A DNA stretch of 10,186 nt from Dehalococcoidia bacterium (GTDB lineage Bacteria > Chloroflexota > Dehalococcoidia > JAENJB01), in the NCBI GenBank assembly GCA_030690705.1, contig JAUYGE010000161.1, positions 1 to 10,186 on the forward strand, given 5' to 3'. The notes under the pieces were generated by a model. The model was not told where the DNA came from and ran no database searches. It saw only the letters and a list, made by a program, of their open reading frames with translations. Every line of letters starts with the position of its first letter. Within the stretch, counting starts at the first letter, position 1. Shown in pieces: positions 1 through 5,859 of the stretch. The translations under genes were made by a program, and so were the position numbers.

Positions 1-171
1 TTCTTCTACTGCGATACCGTCATCATCTCCACCGGTATGAAGGCCGACACCAGCCTGGCGGAGCAGCTCAAGGGCAAGGTGCCCGAGCTTCACGTGATCG
101 GCGATGCCGTCAAGGCACGCCGCATCGTGGAGGCCTCTTCCGAAGCTGCGCGCGTCGGAATTACCCTCTAG
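1..171 (+). CDS. C-terminal end of an FAD/NAD(P)-dependent oxidoreductase, old yellow enzyme / 2,4-dienoyl-CoA reductase type (partial)
   Basis: Only the last 56 codons are present; the reading frame is open from base 1 and stops at TAG 169-171. The visible protein has the pattern of the C-terminal nucleotide-disulfide oxidoreductase domain in this family: a hydrophobic strand ending in 'ISTGMKADTSLAEQLKG', then 'VPELHVIGDAVKARRIVEA'. The GD(A/C)-x4-RRI-x-EA motif is the FAD-contacting segment found at the end of dienoyl-CoA reductase and trimethylamine-dehydrogenase-like flavoenzymes. Family enzymes carry FMN in an N-terminal TIM barrel, usually with a 4Fe-4S cluster, and FAD in this part; those regions lie outside the window, so the substrate cannot be stated. 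A terminator-like hairpin follows 23 bp after the stop. The family-level call is good, the specific reaction unknown. Confidence 0.75.
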   Translation, partial: FFYCDTVIISTGMKADTSLAEQLKGKVPELHVIGDAVKARRIVEASSEAARVGITL

Positions 172-192
172 TCCAGAAGCACCTCAGGAATC

Positions 193-232
193 AAGGGGGA
201 GGTTGTCTCGTGAAGAGCAACCTCCCCCCTTT
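193..232 (+). terminator. Rho-independent-type terminator of the oxidoreductase gene
   Basis: A perfect 11-bp GC-rich stem (gggggaggttg at 195-205, caacctccccc at 218-228) is followed by c and a short T run (230-232) and preceded by two A's. It lies 23 bp after the oxidoreductase stop. The T tract is short, so strength is uncertain. Confidence 0.7.
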
Positions 233-242
233 CTATTGTGAT

Positions 243-384
243 CGGTCTTGCCTCAAATGTCATTCTGAGGAGCGAAGCGACGAAGAATCTCTGGGTGGGG
301 TTAGTGATGCACAAATAGGCCCCACCACTCCGAGATCCTTCGCTGCGCTCAGGATGACACGGGGGTGGCACTTTTGGGGCAAAG
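243..384. mobile_element. 142-bp palindromic MITE-like element, copy 1
   Basis: This block recurs at 5086-5227 with 8 substitutions and no indels (about 94% identity); similarity stops abruptly at both ends. It has nested inverted repeats: near the ends ttgcctcaaa (248-257) against the complement of tttggggcaa (373-382), one mismatch; inside, tgtcattctgag...cgaagaatctc against gagatccttcg...ctcaggatgaca. It is flanked by a perfect direct repeat, ctattgtgat at 233-242 and 385-394 (the match runs on by 2 more bases), as expected for a target-site duplication. There is no transposase, so any movement would need an enzyme encoded elsewhere. It lies between the oxidoreductase terminator and the dodecin promoter. 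Similar inverted repeats are common interspersed repeats in environmental bacterial genomes (from memory). Confidence 0.75.
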
Positions 385-458
385 CTATTGTGATCGACAT
401 CGCGATGGTTGAGAATTGCGAAGGAGAGGGGGATTGGGGTGAGGTTCTCCTCCATCTA

Positions 459-487
459 TTGACCTCTGCCCGAACGGGTGATAACAT
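459..487 (+). promoter_or_regulatory. Sigma-70-type promoter of the dodecin gene
   Basis: TTGACC at 459-464 and TAACAT at 482-487 are separated by 17 bp. Transcription would start near 494, just before the leader hairpin at 501-527 and about 50 nt before the dodecin start codon. Confidence 0.55.
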
Positions 488-500
488 AGCGACCAGAACA

Positions 501-527
501 CCCGGACGCCACTGTGGACCGTCCGGG
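501..527 (+). promoter_or_regulatory. Leader hairpin immediately upstream of the dodecin ribosome binding site
   Basis: cccggac (501-507) pairs perfectly with gtccggg (521-527) around a 13-nt loop. The stem ends 3 nt before the AAGGAGG ribosome binding site (531-537), close to the predicted 5' end of the mRNA. Such a placement can stabilise the mRNA or influence ribosome access. No U run follows, so it is not an attenuator-type terminator. The role is inferred from position only. Confidence 0.45.
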
Positions 528-542
528 CGAAAGGAGGCTACT

Positions 543-761
543 ATGGCAGCAGCGAGCGTTTACAAGTTCATCGAGCTGGTGGGTACCAGCAATGTTTCGT
601 GGGAGAAGGCGGCAACGGCAGCGGTGGAGATGGCGGCGAAGTCGTTGCGCGACCTGCGCGTCGCCGAGGTCACCCAGCTGGATATGCAGCTTGAGAATGG
701 CAAGGTGACCAACTATCGGGCGAAGGTGAAGCTCTCCTTCAAGGTGGAGAAGCTAAGCTAA
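543..761 (+). CDS. Dodecin family small flavin-binding-type protein
   Basis: A 72-residue protein of typical dodecin length. Dodecins form hollow dodecamers that, in many members, store riboflavin, FMN or FAD in the cytoplasm. The beta-alpha-beta-beta layout fits: 'VYKFIELVGTSNVSW' (6-20), a helix ending 'AAKSLRDL' (31-38), and two strands around the conserved 'ENGKV' turn (51-55) ending 'KLSFKVEKL'. The start at 543 is fixed by a strong AAGGAGG 5 nt upstream; a longer in-frame extension would translate the repeat element and is rejected. In flavin-binding dodecins the segment after the helix reads LRWFEV and a Gln lies in the last strand; here they read 'LRVAEV' (Val40 in the Trp position) and 'NYRAKV' (Arg59 near the Gln position). 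The fold is clear, but classical flavin stacking is doubtful. The gene appears to be a single-gene unit. Confidence 0.9.
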   Translation: MAAASVYKFIELVGTSNVSWEKAATAAVEMAAKSLRDLRVAEVTQLDMQLENGKVTNYRAKVKLSFKVEKLS

Positions 762-799
762 GCCGCACATACCGCTCTAGATATCTCCTCACATCCCCT

Positions 800-832
800 C
801 CTGTCATTCCCGCCTTGAGCGGGAATGACAGG
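800..832. repeat. Perfect 14-bp hairpin repeat of the 'gtcattcccgc' type downstream of dodecin
   Basis: cctgtcattcccgc (800-813) and its exact complement at 819-832 enclose the 5-nt loop cttga. It begins 39 bp after the dodecin stop and could end that transcript in either direction, although no T run follows. The 'tgtcatt' core resembles the 'tgtcattctgag' inner arm of the 142-bp element, and this class of palindrome is commonly dispersed in bacterial genomes. The rest of 833-1003 holds only a weak promoter and the ribosome binding site of the next gene. Confidence 0.7.
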
Positions 833-893
833 GAATAATAGTTTGTGCTCGTTCATCAGCGCGCTTCGCGGGAACCTCTGATGTATTCTTGGT

Positions 894-923
894 TTGCTTC
901 GCACAGGCCACTGCCTTTATACT
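894..923 (+). promoter_or_regulatory. Candidate promoter of the MoxR-VWA operon
   Basis: TATACT at 918-923 is a good -10 hexamer; the best upstream hexamer is TTGCTT at 894-899 with an 18-bp spacer, a weak match. The implied leader is about 75 nt. Confidence 0.35.
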
Positions 924-1003
924 TTAATGTCTACGGCAGGAATCCCGATGTCAAAGCAGCGCGTCAGTCTTGAGTACGCTAGCCCTTTTGGAGGTAATGT
1001 CCG

Positions 1004-1864
1004 GTGAAAAATGCCAGTTTCGACCAGTTCAAGGGTTCGGCCGACTATGTCACCTCCGAACCCTTGAGGAACGCCGTCAATGTATCCATCGCCCTTGGAA
1101 GGCCATTGCTCATCCGTGGTGAGCCGGGGACTGGGAAGACCATGCTGGCCCGCAGCATCGCCAAAGCACTGGAGAAGAAGCTCATTACCTGGCATGTGAA
1201 GTCAACCACCAAGGCCCAGGAGGGGCTATACCTCTACGACACCGTGCAGCGGCTCAACGACAGCCGGTTCGGCGACAAGGACGTCGCCGACATCAAGCAC
1301 TACATCAAGCTGGGCAAGCTGGGGCGTGCCTTCACCGCTCCCGAGCAGGTGGTGCTGCTCATCGACGAGGTCGACAAGGCGGATATTGAGTTCCCCAACG
1401 ACCTCCTCAACGAGCTGGACGAGATGAGCTTCCACATTCCGGAGACCAACGAGACCATTACCGCCATCCACCGTCCGGTAACCGTCATCACCAGCAACGC
1501 GGAGAAGGAGCTTCCCGATGCCTTCCTGCGCCGCTGCATCTTCCACTACATCGAGTTTCCTGACGCCAAGCTGATGGAGGAGATAGTCGGTGTGCACTTC
1601 CCCGACCTGAAGCCCGGCCTTCTCAAGGAGGCCCTGAAGGTCTTCTACTCGTTGAGAGAGATCGAGGAGTTCCGGAAGAAACCCTCGACCAGCGAGCTGA
1701 TAGACTGGATCCGGGCGCTGATGGCCGGTGGGATATCCCACGATGACATCGCCAAAGAGGTCCCCTTCATGGGCACGCTCTTGAAGAAAGAGACGGACTA
1801 CGACTACTTCGTCAACAACTACATGACCCGGGTGGGGGATACCCTGGTCATCCGCCGCAGGTAG
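1004..1864 (+). CDS. MoxR/CoxD-type AAA+ ATPase
   Basis: A 286-residue single-domain AAA+ ATPase. Visible motifs: Walker A 'GEPGTGKT' (39-46), Walker B 'VVLLIDEVDKA' (116-126), sensor 1 'VITSN' (161-165), a candidate arginine finger in 'FLRRC' (174-178), and a C-terminal lid with 'KPSTSELIDWIRAL' (226-239) in the sensor-2 region. MoxR-family ATPases act with VWA-domain partners as chaperone-like machines that remodel or mature metalloenzymes and other complexes; CoxD of carbon monoxide dehydrogenase maturation is a studied example. The start is GTG at 1004 with GGAGG (990-994) 9 nt upstream; nearby ATGs at 997 and 1011 are out of frame. The VWA gene begins 2 bp after the stop, so the pair is almost surely co-translated. 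No molybdenum hydroxylase genes are in view, so the client is unknown. Confidence 0.92.
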   Translation: MKNASFDQFKGSADYVTSEPLRNAVNVSIALGRPLLIRGEPGTGKTMLARSIAKALEKKLITWHVKSTTKAQEGLYLYDTVQRLNDSRFGDKDVADIKHYIKLGKLGRAFTAPEQVVLLIDEVDKADIEFPNDLLNELDEMSFHIPETNETITAIHRPVTVITSNAEKELPDAFLRRCIFHYIEFPDAKLMEEIVGVHFPDLKPGLLKEALKVFYSLREIEEFRKKPSTSELIDWIRALMAGGISHDDIAKEVPFMGTLLKKETDYDYFVNNYMTRVGDTLVIRRR

Positions 1865-1866
1865 GG

Positions 1867-3042
1867 ATGTTCACTGACTTCTTCTATGTCTTAAGAAAGC
1901 ACAAGGTCCCCGTCTCCATCACCGAGTGGATGACCCTGATGGAAGCCCTCGCCGGGGGGCACATCAACAATATGGACGAGTTCTATTTCCTGGCCAGGGC
2001 CATTCTGGTCAAGAGCGAGACGCACTACGACCATTACGATGTGGCCTTTCAGGAGTACTTCAAGGGGATAGAGACGCCGGACGAGATTACGGAGCAGGTG
2101 CTGGAGTGGCTTCAGTCGCCGATGCGCAACCGGGAGCTTCTCTCACCGGAAGAGCAGGCTCTCTTCGACAAGATGGACCTGGAAGAGCTGATGAAGGAGC
2201 TGGAGAAGAGGCTTGGGGAACAGACCGGCCAGCACGACGGGGGGCATCACTGGGTAGGGCGGGGTGGCACATCGCCCTTCGGGCATTCCGGCTATCATCC
2301 CGGCGGCATACGGATTGGGGGCCAGTCAGGCGGCCGGTCTGCCATCAAGATTGCCCAGGAGAGAAGGTTCCAGAACTACCGCGATGATTTGACCCTCGAT
2401 GTCCGCCAGATGAAGATGGCGCTGAGGGGGCTGCGGCAGCTCAACCGGACGGGGCCGGAGGATGAGCTGGACCTGGAAGAGACGATTGATGCTACTGCCG
2501 GCAACGCGGGAGAGATCGAACTGGTCTGGGAACGCAGCCGGAAGAACACGGTCAAGGTGCTGCTGTTGATGGATGTGGGCGGCTCCATGTCGCCCTTCGC
2601 CCGGCTGTGCAGCCAGTTGTTCTCGGCCGCCCATTCCAGCTCCCATTTCAAGGACTTCCGCTACTACTACTTCCACAACTGCATCTACGATGACGTCTAC
2701 CAGGACATGGAGAGGCAGGAGAAGGTGAGTACCGACCTGCTGCTGCGGACGCTGGAGCCCGACTACAAGCTGCTGCTGGTGGGAGACGCCGCCATGGCGC
2801 CCAGCGAGCTGATGGAGAGGTACGGGGCCATCAACTACTACCAGCGCAACGAGTCACCGGGGGTAGTGTGGATGAAGCGGATAGCCGAGCACTTCACCCA
2901 CAGTGTCTGGATGAACCCCGAGGAGCCGCGCCTCTGGGGCCAGCCCTCCGTCCGCCTCATCGGGAAGCTCTTTCCCATGTTCCCCCTTACCCTGGAGGGC
3001 CTGGGGCAGGCGGTCAAGAGGCTGGTGGTGAAGTCCGGCTAA
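1867..3042 (+). CDS. CoxE-like VWA (von Willebrand factor A) domain protein, partner of the MoxR ATPase
   Basis: A 391-residue cytoplasmic protein with no signal peptide. The N-terminal third is helical ('FFYVLRKHKVPVSITEW', 6-22), followed by an acidic stretch and a Gly/His-rich linker (about 121-158). The C-terminal half is a VWA fold whose metal-ion (MIDAS) motif reads 'LLMDVGGSMSPF' (233-244): the Asp and second Ser of DxSxS are kept, while the first Ser is Gly. 'LLVGDAAM' (303-310) supplies a later Asp. From memory, DxGGSM is usual in this CoxE-like group, so it is probably a family trait rather than decay. VWA partners of MoxR ATPases are thought to bind the client and present it to the AAA+ ring. 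The start lies 2 bp after the ATPase stop, suggesting termination-reinitiation. The gene converges on the lipase gene with 22 bp between them and no visible terminator. Confidence 0.9.
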   Translation: MFTDFFYVLRKHKVPVSITEWMTLMEALAGGHINNMDEFYFLARAILVKSETHYDHYDVAFQEYFKGIETPDEITEQVLEWLQSPMRNRELLSPEEQALFDKMDLEELMKELEKRLGEQTGQHDGGHHWVGRGGTSPFGHSGYHPGGIRIGGQSGGRSAIKIAQERRFQNYRDDLTLDVRQMKMALRGLRQLNRTGPEDELDLEETIDATAGNAGEIELVWERSRKNTVKVLLLMDVGGSMSPFARLCSQLFSAAHSSSHFKDFRYYYFHNCIYDDVYQDMERQEKVSTDLLLRTLEPDYKLLLVGDAAMAPSELMERYGAINYYQRNESPGVVWMKRIAEHFTHSVWMNPEEPRLWGQPSVRLIGKLFPMFPLTLEGLGQAVKRLVVKSG

Positions 3043-3064
3043 TACTCGAGGTCGTTTACTATTC

Positions 3065-4909
3065 TCATTTCATAAAATACTTGATGATCCACTGAGCCAG
3101 TTTTAGTTGGAGTCTATCGGAGAAGCCTGCCCCTTCAACTTTCACCGCGCCGGACGTGTAGGCCGCCATAAGGTCCATCTGCTTCTTCACAACCTGCTCG
3201 AAGGTCCTGTAGGAATCCACTTTTATGTTCACAGTGGCGCCACTGACGACGCCGGTGCCGGCATCTTTGAGCGCATAGTCATCAATCACCATATACAGAT
3301 GTTCCGGGTTCTCTTTATCGGCGGCTACAGCTATGGTTATGTTGGCCCGGGCATTCCTCAGTTCTGCCAGAAACATACCCCTGATCTCGTCGCGCAGCTT
3401 GATCTTTTCAGGATCAATAATCCACAGCACCATTTTCTTGAACATACCGAACATAGAAGGTCCATCATCGCTGAAACTCGAAGGTCTTCTGGCTTTAGCT
3501 ATGTTCTCCTTTGCGAAGGCGGACATGTTATCCACCAGGCCTTTTCTGAAGTCCTCATTATTGATTTTCTTGCGAAGATCGGTCAGGATCTCTTGCGCCT
3601 TGGTGTTGCTGGGAATTGCACCATGTTCAGATTTCACGACAAATGTCCCATCCAGGCCATCTACTTCCGCTCCCTTAAATGACCCTGTCCCATCACCTAC
3701 TTTGTTTACCAATTTAGATAAACGAAGCACTGGCTTGGCCAGCCCGACGTCTTGAAAACGGTAGGTGAAGGCCTGGACAGTCTCCTGGTCTGTGCCCCTG
3801 ATCATGTAGTATTTCACACCGGGATACTTATCGACGGAGTCGCCCAGTTCCTTGTGAAAATCCATGCTTTTGCGTGCGAAATCTCTGTTGGGAAGGCCGT
3901 AACGATACTTGTAGGGTTTCGCTGCCTTTTCTCCAAGCGCGAATCTGATCGCCTCCGCGACCAAGTAATGATCATACTCCTGTAGGCTGATCCAGTCCTC
4001 GGTGTTTATCTTGTCAATGCCCCAGATTTCCTTGCCAAGCTTTTCCTCCACGAGAAAGGGGTAATCAGGTAGAAGCTGGTAGCCCCCTTCCCAGTTCCCT
4101 GAAATTTCCCACATCCTGGTGTTGGTCAGCTTGGCATTGCCAAAATTGTAGCCATCCGTCATGGCATAGAAGGGCATGGGCGAACCACGATGGGGCGTTC
4201 CCATGAAGACCACCGCGGCAACCTTCTTGGCCCTGTTCGGGTCTTTCATGTAGAGCCTGGCCTGCAGGCCGCCCATACTGTGCCCGACGAGGATCACCTT
4301 GTCGCTCTTAGTCTGTTTGAGCACGGCATCCACCTTCTTGTCCAGGAGCACGGTCCACCGTCTATTGTCCTGTCTGAAATCATACGGAAAATCGAAGAAT
4401 ACCTTTCCGGATGGGTTATCATTCAACTTATACCCTTCTTTTTCCATGTAATCATAAAACCCCTGGTATATCGGAAAGAATCGCAGGTCTTCTGTCACTC
4501 CTACCTTATGAAAGAATAGGGGGCCAACTCCTGGCAAGGCGCTCAGCGCGAAGGTGACAAGGGGGCCTGAGACCGGATAGACATCTCCGAGTCCATGTTT
4601 CACCGTATCGGTGGCGATAGCTCGTACGCCATGCGTGGGTGTCCGCCCGTCCTCTTTCAGCGCCAGTACCTTAAAAGCCTCATCACTTACTGATAAACTC
4701 CCCGGCCATGCATTGATCGTACTCTCTCCCTGGACATCAAGCGTGGAACCGGCCATGCCGGGGATGAAAATAATCGGATATTGTCTTCTGTCCGCTACCG
4801 TGTAGCCGTTGGCCTGTTTTTCCAGCGCATATGTGGCGGCCGGTTGCGAAAGCAAAAAGGCAACAAGGAGTAAGGCAAGTATCGCTTTCGCGCTAATCAA
4901 TCTCTTCAT
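3065..4909 (-). CDS. Exported LCAT-like alpha/beta-hydrolase (lipase/acyltransferase) with C-terminal SCP2-like domain
   Basis: A 614-residue protein. Residues 1-28 are a signal peptide: MKR, a long Leu/Ala/Val core, and a likely cut after 'ATYA'. The mature part begins with the lipase/LCAT-type strand 'PIIFIPGMAGSTL' (45-57). The nucleophile elbow is 'VGHSMGG' with Ser211; the likely acid is Asp406 in 'VGDGTGS' and the likely base His429 in 'SEHGAIPS', in the order and spacing of lecithin:cholesterol acyltransferase-type enzymes. The last ~100 residues (about 515-614), with 'ATVNIKVDSYRTFEQVV' and 'YTSGAVKVEGAGFSDRLQLK', match the pattern of SCP2 sterol-carrier domains. A role in cleaving or transferring acyl groups of lipids outside the cytoplasm is inferred; the substrate is unknown. 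The start at 4909 is chosen because GGAGGAG (complement of 4915-4921) lies 5 nt upstream and it opens the signal peptide. An in-frame ATG at 4990 would add 27 unlikely residues. Confidence 0.87.
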   Translation of the reverse strand: MKRLISAKAILALLLVAFLLSQPAATYALEKQANGYTVADRRQYPIIFIPGMAGSTLDVQGESTINAWPGSLSVSDEAFKVLALKEDGRTPTHGVRAIATDTVKHGLGDVYPVSGPLVTFALSALPGVGPLFFHKVGVTEDLRFFPIYQGFYDYMEKEGYKLNDNPSGKVFFDFPYDFRQDNRRWTVLLDKKVDAVLKQTKSDKVILVGHSMGGLQARLYMKDPNRAKKVAAVVFMGTPHRGSPMPFYAMTDGYNFGNAKLTNTRMWEISGNWEGGYQLLPDYPFLVEEKLGKEIWGIDKINTEDWISLQEYDHYLVAEAIRFALGEKAAKPYKYRYGLPNRDFARKSMDFHKELGDSVDKYPGVKYYMIRGTDQETVQAFTYRFQDVGLAKPVLRLSKLVNKVGDGTGSFKGAEVDGLDGTFVVKSEHGAIPSNTKAQEILTDLRKKINNEDFRKGLVDNMSAFAKENIAKARRPSSFSDDGPSMFGMFKKMVLWIIDPEKIKLRDEIRGMFLAELRNARANITIAVAADKENPEHLYMVIDDYALKDAGTGVVSGATVNIKVDSYRTFEQVVKKQMDLMAAYTSGAVKVEGAGFSDRLQLKLAQWIIKYFMK

Positions 4910-5023
4910 GGCATCTCCTCCGGTCAATTCTGTTCTTCTTCGTGGATATACGTCGGCCATGTTGCTCATAAGTGAGAGGATTCCGTTCACGCATCCGGCC
5001 GCCGCAAGTCGAATACCCCTGAT

Positions 5024-5052
5024 TTTCTAACACAGCAGCGTAAGATTGTCAA
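5024..5052 (-). promoter_or_regulatory. Sigma-70-type promoter of the lipase gene
   Basis: Read on the minus strand, TTGACA (complement of 5047-5052) and TAGAAA (complement of 5024-5029) are 17 bp apart. The leader would be about 108 nt. Copy 2 of the 142-bp element lies 33 bp upstream, so its insertion left this promoter intact. Confidence 0.55.
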
Positions 5053-5085
5053 TGACCCTGCCGCCGCCCGTCATTCCATCTCTCG

Positions 5086-5227
5086 CGGTCTTGCCTCAAA
5101 TGTCATTCTGAGGAGCGAAGCGACGAAGAATCTCTGGGTGGGGTTAGTGATGCACAAATAGACCCCACCGCTCCGAGATCCTTCGCTTCGCTCAGGATGA
5201 CATAGAGACGGCACTTTTGGGGCAAAG
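5086..5227. mobile_element. 142-bp palindromic MITE-like element, copy 2
   Basis: Same orientation and exact length as copy 1 (243-384), differing at 8 positions, five of them in a 7-base cluster near the right end. It is bordered by its own, different direct repeat: catctctc at 5077-5084 and 5229-5236. In a 10-bp frame adjoining the element (5076-5085 and 5228-5237), 8 of 10 bases match. It sits between the PAS gene (ends 5289) and the lipase promoter. Read from the minus strand, its inner stem could also fold in the PAS transcript and slow read-through. The remaining spacer, 5238-5288, shows nothing I recognise. Confidence 0.75.
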
Positions 5228-5288
5228 TCATCTCTCACTGATCCGGGGTAGCGTCAGCCGATTTCGGTTGAGCTATGGTGTCCGAGAA

Positions 5289-5672
5289 CTAGGTCCGGCT
5301 CACGAAATGAAGGGCGAGAACATGTCCCTCATAAGCGATGGGGACCATTATCATTCTGGCCTTGATGAGTTCGCCCGTGGTCTTGTTCGTGACCTTAATG
5401 TTCAGACTGCTGGCAATCAGTTTTTCCGTGGCATTCTCATAGGCTGAAACTACCGCCGGCTGGCTGGACTCATCAACATCGTCCAGGGGCGTTTTCATAT
5501 CAACCCACTCCTTGACCGACTTGTAGCCGAGCAGCGTGGCAAAGTTCTTATTGCAGGTCTTGTGAGTGTCATCGAGATAGATGTAGATGGCTTGTCCTGA
5601 TTTTTCCAGTATGGGCTTGAATTGCTCCGAGATTCCTTTTATTAGTCCCACGTGATGTTGTTCTTGCGTCAT
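5289..5672 (-). CDS. Small single-domain PAS protein
   Basis: A 127-residue soluble protein that is essentially one PAS fold. After a short helical N-terminus, 'ILEKSGQAIYIYLDDTHKTCNKN' (split here at 21-30 and 31-43) has the strand-strand layout of PAS; 'FATLLGYKSVKEW' (44-56) fits the following helices; 'NIKVTNKTTGELIKARM' (91-107) and 'IAYEGHVLALHFV' (112-124) form the closing strands. PAS domains sense small ligands, redox state or light, or mediate dimerisation. No kinase, cyclase, chemoreceptor or HTH output is attached, so it must act on a partner, or it bears a ligand itself. The start at 5672 follows AAAGGAG (minus strand, about 9 nt upstream); upstream in-frame Mets lack such a site. 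No convincing promoter was found. Ligand and partner are unknown. Confidence 0.75.
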   Translation of the reverse strand: MTQEQHHVGLIKGISEQFKPILEKSGQAIYIYLDDTHKTCNKNFATLLGYKSVKEWVDMKTPLDDVDESSQPAVVSAYENATEKLIASSLNIKVTNKTTGELIKARMIMVPIAYEGHVLALHFVSRT

Positions 5673-5776
5673 TGCATTCTTCTCCTTTAATTGCCGGTCA
5701 AGTCTGCCAGCGATTGTACACCTTATGGTACCCCTGGGCGAGTGGCCTGTGATAGGAACTCCGTAGGAGGGGGGGA

Positions 5777-5805
5777 TTGACATCGTGGCATGAGGATGAT
5801 ACAAC
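5777..5805 (+). promoter_or_regulatory. Sigma-70-type promoter of the PAP2-like gene
   Basis: A consensus TTGACA at 5777-5782 is followed after 17 bp by TACAAC at 5800-5805. Predicted transcription start is near 5812, about 48 nt before the TTG start codon. It lies in the 187-bp divergent spacer shared with the PAS gene. Confidence 0.6.
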
Positions 5806-5859
5806 ATCGTCGCCCGTCCCGGGTGGGGCAATATAACTTGAAACGAGTGGAGTAAGACC

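Noticed and set aside
243..384. Reading the palindromic repeats as a CRISPR array
   Set aside because: There are only two copies, 4.8 kb apart, each a single 142-bp unit with no repeat-spacer periodicity.
168..487. Minus-strand frames across the palindromic element
   Set aside because: The peptide (HPERSEGS / SAAKDLG pattern) is the translation of the inverted repeat, a familiar false gene. There is no ribosome binding site.
210..761. A 183-residue plus-strand frame that joins repeat sequence to dodecin
   Set aside because: The first 111 residues translate the terminator, the palindromic element and the promoter region. The strong ribosome binding site at 531-537 sets the start at 543.
1226..1741. 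Long minus-strand open frame opposite the MoxR ATPase
   Set aside because: It is antisense to clear AAA+ motifs in GC-rich DNA and arises from codon bias of the real gene.
1926..2387. 153-residue plus-strand frame inside the VWA gene
   Set aside because: It is an out-of-frame shadow rich in Arg, Gly and Ala; the VWA motifs lie in the other frame.
4910..4990. 27-residue N-terminal extension of the lipase from an upstream ATG
   Set aside because: It would bury the signal peptide behind an Arg-rich segment, and the better ribosome binding site precedes the ATG at 4909.
5673..5831. 53-residue N-terminal extension of the PAS protein
   Set aside because: The composition is not PAS-like, the upstream Mets lack a ribosome binding site, and AAAGGAG lies directly before the ATG at 5672.
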